NCBI GenBank assembly: GCA_003450555.1
Contig: DMFQ01000470.1
Location: 7,140 to 20,157 of the forward strand
Length of the DNA stretch: 13,018 nt
Reading direction: 5' to 3'
Origin: Ktedonobacter sp.
Lineage (GTDB): Bacteria > Chloroflexota > Ktedonobacteria > Ktedonobacterales > Ktedonobacteraceae
Shown: positions 8,398-13,018 of the stretch, in pieces
How the letters are laid out: each line of letters begins with the position of its first letter
Position numbering within the stretch: the stretch's first letter is position 1
Position numbers and translations under genes: made by a program
Notes under the pieces: generated by a model
The model's database searches: none
Told to the model about the DNA's origin: nothing
What the model saw: the letters and a program-made list of their open reading frames with translations, nothing else

Positions 8398-9261
8398 ATG
8401 GGATGGTTGTTGATCACTCGCTTTACCATAAAGGAGGCCATTCGTCGCCGCCTTTTTCTCACAATGGCTATCCTGACTCTGCTAATGCTGGTATTATTCA
8501 GCCTGCTCATCCATGAAGCCATCGGCCGCATGCAGGAAAACAACGTCGCTAATGGCATGGATCCGACCTTGCAGACACTCTATGCGGGTATTGCCATAAC
8601 TATTCTCGCTATGTGGTTGGTTTATTTAATCATTAGCACCATGACCATTTTCTTGACCATTAGTATGATTTCTGGTGAGATCGAGGCCGGTACTTTTGCA
8701 GTCATTGTCCCTAAACCCCTACGCCGCGCCGAAATTATTTTTGGGAAGTGGTTGGGTTATGCTTTAATCCTGGGTGCGTATACGCTGCTTCTCTCACTTG
8801 CCTTCATGGGGATCATCTACTGGTTTACTGGCTACTGGCCCACACAGGCCTTCGCCGCTATTGGCATGCTCGAGATGAGTATGCTCGTGCTGCTGGGCCT
8901 GATCACGCTCGGTGGAGCTTTTGTGCCAACGGCAGCTAATGGCGTCATAGCTGTCATGCTCTTCATGGGAGCTTTTATCTCCAGTATCGTGCAGTTCGCC
9001 ATACCCGGCCAGGATTACACGATCCAGAACATTACAGCAGTCATCAGCCTGATTATGCCAACCGATGCCATGTGGCACGGCGCTTCTTTCTATCTCTTTC
9101 CAGCCGCGGTCGGCCTACTACAGGGCTTTACCGTCAGCAGTGTCAATACACCCTTCACCGCGACACAACCGATTTCTCCCGCTCTGCTGACATGGGGTGT
9201 TCTCTATAGCCTGGTGTTGCCTCTCATTGCCATAGTGCGCTTCCAGCGCCGTGATCTCTAG
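8398..9261 (+). CDS. ABC-2-type transporter permease
   Basis: This 287-residue integral membrane protein is the transmembrane partner of the ATPase encoded 22 bp upstream. About six hydrophobic helices can be placed: roughly 20–42, 62–93 (possibly extended), 115–140, 150–170, 174–195 and 255–280. The cytoplasmic segment ISGEIEAGTFAVIVPKPLRR after the second helix is characteristic of ABC-2 permeases, as is the short basic tail FQRRDL. The start at ATG 8398 is supported by AGAGGAGA at 8381–8388, nine bases upstream. It closes the sigma/anti-sigma/ATPase/permease cluster. Substrate cannot be told from sequence; the coupling to an ECF switch favours export or envelope maintenance over nutrient uptake. 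Confidence 0.9.
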   Translation: MGWLLITRFTIKEAIRRRLFLTMAILTLLMLVLFSLLIHEAIGRMQENNVANGMDPTLQTLYAGIAITILAMWLVYLIISTMTIFLTISMISGEIEAGTFAVIVPKPLRRAEIIFGKWLGYALILGAYTLLLSLAFMGIIYWFTGYWPTQAFAAIGMLEMSMLVLLGLITLGGAFVPTAANGVIAVMLFMGAFISSIVQFAIPGQDYTIQNITAVISLIMPTDAMWHGASFYLFPAAVGLLQGFTVSSVNTPFTATQPISPALLTWGVLYSLVLPLIAIVRFQRRDL

Positions 9262-9329
9262 TATCTGCGTAAAAAAATTACTCAGCAGCTAACCCCCAAT
9301 AAGATGTAGAAATCTGGGAAAATACCCTC

Positions 9330-9358
9330 TTGACAGATGAGATATCTCTCGGTATACT
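9330..9358 (+). promoter_or_regulatory. Near-consensus sigma-70-type promoter for the LacI-family gene
   Basis: TTGACA at 9330–9335 and TATACT at 9353–9358 are separated by exactly 17 bp, so the -35 is a perfect match and the -10 matches five of six positions. Transcription should start near 9365, inside the operator-like inverted repeat described next. The leader to the ATG at 9451 is about 85 bases. A strong promoter buried under operators fits an autoregulated repressor. Confidence 0.85.
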
Positions 9359-9362
9359 TATC

Positions 9363-9388
9363 CGTAACCGGTACCGAAAGCGGTTACG
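9363..9388. promoter_or_regulatory. Operator-like inverted repeat at the LacI-family promoter
   Basis: CGTAACCG at 9363–9370 and CGGTTACG at 9381–9388 form a perfect 8-bp inverted repeat with a 10-base spacer. The block can also be read as two imperfect CG-centred palindromes, centred at 9369/9370 and 9381/9382 and 12 bp apart, each matching in five of seven positions. CG-centred palindromes with A/T-rich flanks are the usual form of LacI-family operators, and CGAAAGCGGTTACG resembles catabolite-type sites. The position just after the -10 box would block transcription initiation. The likely ligand is the repressor encoded downstream, an inference. Confidence 0.6.
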
Positions 9389-9404
9389 AAACCATATTCC
9401 TATA

Positions 9405-9420
9405 GAAACGGTTTGAAACG
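9405..9420. promoter_or_regulatory. Possible accessory operator in the LacI-family leader
   Basis: GAAACGGTTTGAAACG carries a CG-centred AAACGGTTT core and a direct repeat of GAAACG. It shares the GAAA and CGGTT elements of the stronger site 20–40 bp upstream. The symmetry is weaker, so this is a candidate second site only. Confidence 0.3.
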
Positions 9421-9450
9421 ATAGCTATTTAATACTATGAGGTGGAAGGC

Positions 9451-10593
9451 ATGGCAGGAAAGCGCACTATAGAGGATATCGCACGCCTGGCCGGTGTATC
9501 GAAAACGACCGTCTCCCGCGTCTTGAACCACAAACCAGATGTGGATCCCGCCACACGAGAACGCATTCTTCGGATCATCGAGGAGCAGAGCTTCGTCCCC
9601 AACATCGCCGCCTCTGGCCTGGCTGGTGGACGCAACCGGCTTATCGGTATGCTCATTCCTTCGCTCACCTGGCCACTCATCCCCGATCTCTTACGCGGCA
9701 TTGCTGAGGCCGTAGAGGATACACCATACGAACTGGTTCTCTACAGCATCAAAGATGAAGATCTCGAAAGAGACCGCAGCGAGGTCATCAATCGTCTCCT
9801 GGCAACACAACTGACCGCTGGTCTCTTAGCAGTCTTTCCCGGTCCAGCATCTGAACAATTGACACGACTCTATAAGCAGGGCTTTCCCATTGTGATCATT
9901 GACGATCAGATTGAACAGACTACTCCCTGGGTTGGGACAGATAACACTGCTGGTGCATACACTGCTGTTCGTCATCTTATCAAGCTCGGCCACCGGCGCA
10001 TCGCACACATCCAGGGACCGCCCGAGTATCTTGCCTCTCACGACCGCTATAACGGCTATCGCCAGGCTCTGCTTGAAGAGGGCATTATTCCCGACCCCGA
10101 CCTGGTGCTCGTGGGAGACTTCTTACCGCCTACTGGCCGTGCGTGTGCCAGTACATTATTTGAACTTCCCCTGGAAAAGCGACCTACCGCCATTTTCGCA
10201 GCGACTGATCAAATGGCGTATGGTGTATTGACTGCAGTTGAGGAGTATGGCCTATCTGTTCCAAGGGATATCGCCCTCGTTGGTTATGACGATGATGCCC
10301 CCTCTGCACATGTCCGTCCTGCCCTTACCACCATCAGGCAGCCCATCTTCGAGATGGGGCAGAGTGGCATAGAACTCTTATTATCCATGCTTTCCGAAAC
10401 TCACAGGTCTACGCATAGCGATTGGTCACCTACTAAGTTTGGCAGATCGTCCATAGGGAAGGATAGAGAAACGCAACCACCAGAGCCCCAACCTGTGCGC
10501 ATCCAACTTCCTACCAGCCTTGTAGTGCGTGAATCCTGTGGAGCTAACTCCCACATCTCGGTCTCTACATCAGCAGGCGATGATCTGCGCTGA
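9451..10593 (+). CDS. LacI-family transcriptional repressor
   Basis: This 380-residue protein is a sugar-responsive DNA-binding regulator. Residues 6–26 (TIEDIARLAGVSKTTVSRVLN) form the classic LacI helix-turn-helix. The hinge region around 50–61, PNIAASGLAGGR, includes the leucine (L57) that normally wedges into the operator centre. From about 62 onward comes the periplasmic-binding-protein-like domain that binds an effector and dimerises (for example the block LVGYDDDAPSAHVRPALTT). Before the usual C-terminal strand there is an unusual polar insertion of about 30 residues, roughly from HRSTHSD to PEPQ. The start at ATG 9451 has GAGGTGG at 9439–9445; a GTG at 9442 would add three residues but sits inside that ribosome site. 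It lies directly upstream of an Opp/Dpp-type uptake system, so it probably represses that system until an oligosaccharide or its breakdown product binds. The effector is not identifiable. Confidence 0.95.
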   Translation: MAGKRTIEDIARLAGVSKTTVSRVLNHKPDVDPATRERILRIIEEQSFVPNIAASGLAGGRNRLIGMLIPSLTWPLIPDLLRGIAEAVEDTPYELVLYSIKDEDLERDRSEVINRLLATQLTAGLLAVFPGPASEQLTRLYKQGFPIVIIDDQIEQTTPWVGTDNTAGAYTAVRHLIKLGHRRIAHIQGPPEYLASHDRYNGYRQALLEEGIIPDPDLVLVGDFLPPTGRACASTLFELPLEKRPTAIFAATDQMAYGVLTAVEEYGLSVPRDIALVGYDDDAPSAHVRPALTTIRQPIFEMGQSGIELLLSMLSETHRSTHSDWSPTKFGRSSIGKDRETQPPEPQPVRIQLPTSLVVRESCGANSHISVSTSAGDDLR

Positions 10594-10657
10594 TGAAATT
10601 GGCAAACGGCACAACGGATTCGTTCTTACTGATTTATCCCTTTTGTTCTTTTGGATC

Positions 10658-10671
10658 AAGGATCGATCCTT
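10658..10671. promoter_or_regulatory. CG-centred 14-bp perfect palindrome before the binding-protein gene
   Basis: AAGGATCGATCCTT is a perfect palindrome centred on CG, 24 bp before ATG 10696 and just ahead of its ribosome site (AGGAGG at 10684–10689). The CG centre suits a LacI-family operator, but its arms differ from the CGTAACC half-sites at the repressor promoter. I could not place a convincing -10/-35 pair in the 102-bp gap (TTGGCA at 10599–10604 has no good partner), so transcription may enter from the repressor promoter or from an activator-type promoter. Confidence 0.45.
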
Positions 10672-10695
10672 TCATCCAGTGTTAGGAGGTTTTCG

Positions 10696-12384
10696 ATGAA
10701 TCACAATCCGCTATCCGCGAACAAGACAAGCAAAGGATTGCTACTCCTGTCATTCCTGATGATCTTTACAATAGTACTGGCCGCCTGTGGCGGGACCAAT
10801 ACTACTGCTCATAAGGTCAACAAGAACAGCTCTCTTACACTCCTGGGTAACGCAGGTGGAGACTATTCAAGAAACTTTAACCCATATAATCCCAGCGTTA
10901 TCAGTGGAACGCCCGGTTTGATCTATGAAACCTTACTGTATTTCAATCGTCTCGATGGCAGTGTGAAACCATGGTTGGCTTCGAGCTACGACCGTTCAAG
11001 CGATGCGACAAGTATCACGTTTCACTTGCGTAAGGGCGTGGTATGGTCAGATGGTCAACCATTCACCAGTGATGATGTGGTATTTACCCTCGGCTTGCTC
11101 AAGAAATATCCATCAATGGATGTCAGCAGCATAATGCCTTTTATCAAAGACATAAGTGCGCCTGATGCGTATACCGTACAGGTTACGCTCAACAAGCCCT
11201 TTTATCCTCTTCTGTGGTACCTGGGTGGGCAAACATATATGCTTCCCAAACATGTGTGGTCCTCGGTGAAAGGTGATGGTTCGCAGTATGCCGATCCTAA
11301 CCCGGTTGGGACAGGTCCGTATATCGTTAAGTCTTTCACGCCACAACTTGTCATCTTGAGCAAGAATCCTAAATTCTGGCAGCCGGGCAAGCCTGAGGTG
11401 AGTGAACTAAAGATTCCTTCGTACGATTCTAACACAAGTGCTGAATTGGCACTCCAGAAAGGTCAGATCGACTGGACGAACCTCTATATACCGAACATCC
11501 AGAAAACGTACATCAACCTCGATCCGCAGCATAACCACTACTGGTTCCCCGCCAGCGACATCGTTATGCTCTTCATGCCCCTCACCAAATACCCATTCAA
11601 CCTGTTGCCGGTTCGGCAGGCAATCAGTTCTGCCATTGACCGCAGTAAGCTCGATCAGTTAGGAGAAAGTGGCTACGAACCTCCTGCTAATCCGACAGGC
11701 CTGTTGCCTTACAATAAGGACTATATGGACCCTCAATATGCTAATCTGAGCTTCACTGTTGACACTGCTAAGTCGGAACAGTTGCTGCAAGGAGCAGGCT
11801 TTACAAAAGGGTCCGATGGCATCTACGCCGATAAAAATGGCAAGAAGCTGTCATTCAACCTGAACGTTGTCAGCGGTTATACCGACTGGATTACCGACTG
11901 CCAGCTCATGGCAACAGAGCTGCAAGCGGTAGGCATCAAAGTTAACGTCAATGTGATTGCCTTTGACGCCTACTATAACGCTTTACAGAATGGTACCTTT
12001 GACATGGCATTGCTCTGGACCAACCCGGGTCCAACACCCTACTTCCTGTACGATGCCCTGTTGAGAAGCACGAATAGCGCCCCTATTGGTCAGCCAGCAA
12101 GCTCCAACTATGAACGATGGAATGATCCGACCACGGACGCACTATTGAATCAGTATGCTACTTCAACTGATCCTACCGTGCAGAAGCAGGTGATCGTGAG
12201 TATCGAGAAGATTATGGTTGAGCAGATGCCAAGCATTCCATTAATGAATGAACCATACTGGTATCAGTACAACACATCCAAATTTGTGGGCTGGCCTGAT
12301 CAGCAGCACCCGTATGCTGCGCCTGGAACTGCCGAGTACCCGGATATTGAGTATGTTGTATTGAACCTCCATCCAGCTGGTTAG
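10696..12384 (+). CDS. Opp/Dpp-family substrate-binding lipoprotein
   Basis: This 562-residue protein is a family 5 extracellular solute-binding protein (SBP_bac_5), which captures peptides or oligosaccharides at the outer face of the membrane and hands them to a DppB/DppC-type permease. It opens with a lipoprotein signal peptide: a basic N-region, a hydrophobic core at about 15–28 and the lipobox LAAC with the lipidated cysteine at C31, followed by a polar linker. The family hallmark LRKGVVWSDGQPFTSDDVVF lies near 111–130, and the length is typical. The start at ATG 10696 has AGGAGG six bases upstream; the upstream in-frame TTG at 10651 would extend the signal peptide unnaturally. It sits between a LacI-family repressor and a DppB-type permease. 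This resembles clusters for cello- or xylo-oligosaccharide uptake in Thermotoga and other lineages, so sugar rather than peptide uptake is the better guess, though the ligand cannot be read directly. Confidence 0.93.
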   Translation: MNHNPLSANKTSKGLLLLSFLMIFTIVLAACGGTNTTAHKVNKNSSLTLLGNAGGDYSRNFNPYNPSVISGTPGLIYETLLYFNRLDGSVKPWLASSYDRSSDATSITFHLRKGVVWSDGQPFTSDDVVFTLGLLKKYPSMDVSSIMPFIKDISAPDAYTVQVTLNKPFYPLLWYLGGQTYMLPKHVWSSVKGDGSQYADPNPVGTGPYIVKSFTPQLVILSKNPKFWQPGKPEVSELKIPSYDSNTSAELALQKGQIDWTNLYIPNIQKTYINLDPQHNHYWFPASDIVMLFMPLTKYPFNLLPVRQAISSAIDRSKLDQLGESGYEPPANPTGLLPYNKDYMDPQYANLSFTVDTAKSEQLLQGAGFTKGSDGIYADKNGKKLSFNLNVVSGYTDWITDCQLMATELQAVGIKVNVNVIAFDAYYNALQNGTFDMALLWTNPGPTPYFLYDALLRSTNSAPIGQPASSNYERWNDPTTDALLNQYATSTDPTVQKQVIVSIEKIMVEQMPSIPLMNEPYWYQYNTSKFVGWPDQQHPYAAPGTAEYPDIEYVVLNLHPAG

Positions 12385-12390
12385 CTAAAT

Positions 12391-12404
12391 GGGCGTCGCC
12401 GCCC
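12391..12404. repeat. Short GC-rich hairpin after the binding-protein gene
   Basis: GGGCG at 12391–12395 pairs with CGCCC at 12400–12404 around a TCGC loop, seven bases after the stop codon. No T-run follows, so it is a weak terminator candidate; it may stabilise the 3' end of the binding-protein message or be part of the repeat-like unit just downstream. Confidence 0.45.
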
Positions 12405-12411
12405 CATCCCA

Positions 12412-12432
12412 GGACAGGCACAAGACCTGCCC
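12412..12432. repeat. Probable dispersed palindromic repeat unit
   Basis: GGACAGG at 12412–12418 and CCTGCCC at 12426–12432 form a stem with one G·U-type mismatch around a seven-base loop, flanked by CTACC. Read on the minus strand it has the form GTAGGGGCAGG…CCTGTCC. From memory, intergenic repeats of this general form (GTAGGGGC plus a palindrome) are scattered through many Chloroflexota and cyanobacterial genomes, so this is probably one copy. A single copy in this window cannot prove it. Confidence 0.45.
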
Positions 12433-12472
12433 CTACCATACACGAATTACGGATATGAGCGTAGTATAGTAG

Positions 12473-12493
12473 TGATGACCCTTGTGGTCATCA
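12473..12493. repeat. Perfect 8-bp hairpin before the permease gene
   Basis: TGATGACC at 12473–12480 and GGTCATCA at 12486–12493 form a perfect stem with a five-base loop, extendable by one G·U pair. It is followed by a G-rich run (12496–12508) rather than T residues. It lies about 60 bp before the permease start and could partly block transcription or decay, so that the binding protein is made in excess of the permease, as is common in ABC uptake operons; it could instead be an operator. Confidence 0.55.
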
Positions 12494-12554
12494 TAGGGGG
12501 TGGGGTGGTTGCTCTGATGAAGGGCTTACAACTACTCTCTGGAAGGAGATTTGC

Positions 12555-13018
12555 ATGCGCCACCTGTTACGTCGTATAGGTTTTTATCTCGTTGCGCTCT
12601 GGGCTTCGGTCACCCTGAATTTCATTATCCCGCATCTATCTCCGGGTAACCCGGCACAAGCACTTATGTCCCGCTTGCGGGGGAAAGTTTCTCCTCAGGC
12701 ACTGCACGCGTTAGAGATCTCGGTTGGTGTGAATCACGACCCCTTATGGTCGCAGTACCTACAGTATATCAACAACCTGTTGCATGGCAACCTTGGGATC
12801 TCTGTTACGTATCTTCCCACTCCTGTTTCTGAAGTGATTGGACAGGACCTTCCATGGACACTCGTGCTGGTTGGCGTTGCACTTGTGATTAGCTTTGTGG
12901 TTGGAACAGTACTCGGCATCATCGTCGTCTGGTGGCGTGGTTCTTTCTCAGACGTTGTATTCACTCCTTTTTTCACGTTTCTCTCTGCAATCCCTTACTT
13001 CTGGTTGGCATTGGTTCT
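12555..13018 (+). CDS. DppB-type ABC transporter permease (partial, runs off the window)
   Basis: The first 154 codons of a membrane permease of the Opp/Dpp family (BPD_transp_1 type) are present, and the frame stays open to the last base, so the 3' part is missing; family members are usually 310–340 residues. The protein begins MRHLLRRIGFYLVALW, a typical DppB N-terminus, with a first transmembrane helix at about 9–26. The motif SPGNPAQALM follows, then the extracytoplasmic segment with LLHGNLGISVTYLPTPVSEVI around 75–96, a diagnostic DppB feature, then helices at about 100–125 and from about 135. ATG 12555 is preceded by GGAAGGAGAT at 12541–12550, a strong ribosome site. The gene should form the transport channel with a DppC partner beyond the window, fed by the binding lipoprotein encoded upstream. 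Confidence 0.92.
   Translation, partial: MRHLLRRIGFYLVALWASVTLNFIIPHLSPGNPAQALMSRLRGKVSPQALHALEISVGVNHDPLWSQYLQYINNLLHGNLGISVTYLPTPVSEVIGQDLPWTLVLVGVALVISFVVGTVLGIIVVWWRGSFSDVVFTPFFTFLSAIPYFWLALV

Noticed and set aside
9265..9288. CTGC…GCAG hairpin after the ABC-2 permease as a terminator
   Set aside because: The stem is interrupted by an asymmetric bulge, is A/T-rich in its upper half and is not followed by a T-run.
9442..9450. GTG start at 9442 for the LacI-family gene
   Set aside because: This codon lies inside the GAGGTGG ribosome site that fits ATG 9451.

Overview
The window looks like a chromosomal segment of a Gram-positive-type (monoderm) soil bacterium. My best guess is a Ktedonobacteria-like member of the Chloroflexota. 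The reasons are base composition near 50% GC by eye, a very large NACHT–HEAT protein, a zinc-binding anti-sigma factor paired with an ECF sigma factor, and a lipoprotein-anchored Opp/Dpp-type uptake system next to a LacI-family regulator. The taxon is inference; there is no rRNA or other marker gene here. Every confident gene is on the + strand.

Region 1 (1–5513) holds one giant gene behind its own candidate promoter. It encodes a membrane-anchored STAND NTPase with two N-terminal transmembrane helices, a NACHT domain, about 830 residues of HEAT-like repeats and a C-terminal coiled coil of about 125 residues. This is the most unusual protein in the window. It has the plan of a bacterial NLR-like sensor (effector, then NTPase switch, then repeat sensor), with a membrane segment where an effector enzyme often sits.

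Region 2 (5514–9261) is a tight four-gene cluster: an ECF sigma factor, its membrane-bound zinc anti-sigma factor (overlapping by 29 bp), an ABC ATPase (16 bp later) and an ABC-2-type permease (22 bp later). The likely logic is that an envelope signal releases the sigma factor, which raises expression of the exporter and perhaps of the operon itself. A 14-bp perfect hairpin lies inside the start of the ABC ATPase gene.

Region 3 (9262–13018) is a sugar- or peptide-uptake locus. A LacI-family repressor has a near-consensus sigma-70-type promoter with operator-like palindromes over the expected start site. It is followed by an Opp/Dpp-family lipoprotein binding protein and the first 154 codons of a DppB-type permease, cut by the window end. 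A CG-centred 14-bp palindrome precedes the binding-protein gene, and three hairpins fill the spacer between binding protein and permease. LacI control of an Opp-type transporter suggests oligosaccharide rather than peptide uptake.

No stretch longer than 300 bases lacks a gene. The gene-free gaps are 1–116, 5514–5643, 9262–9450, 10594–10695 and 12385–12554, and each is described through the sites in it. I see no tRNA, rRNA, CRISPR array, transposase or integrase.
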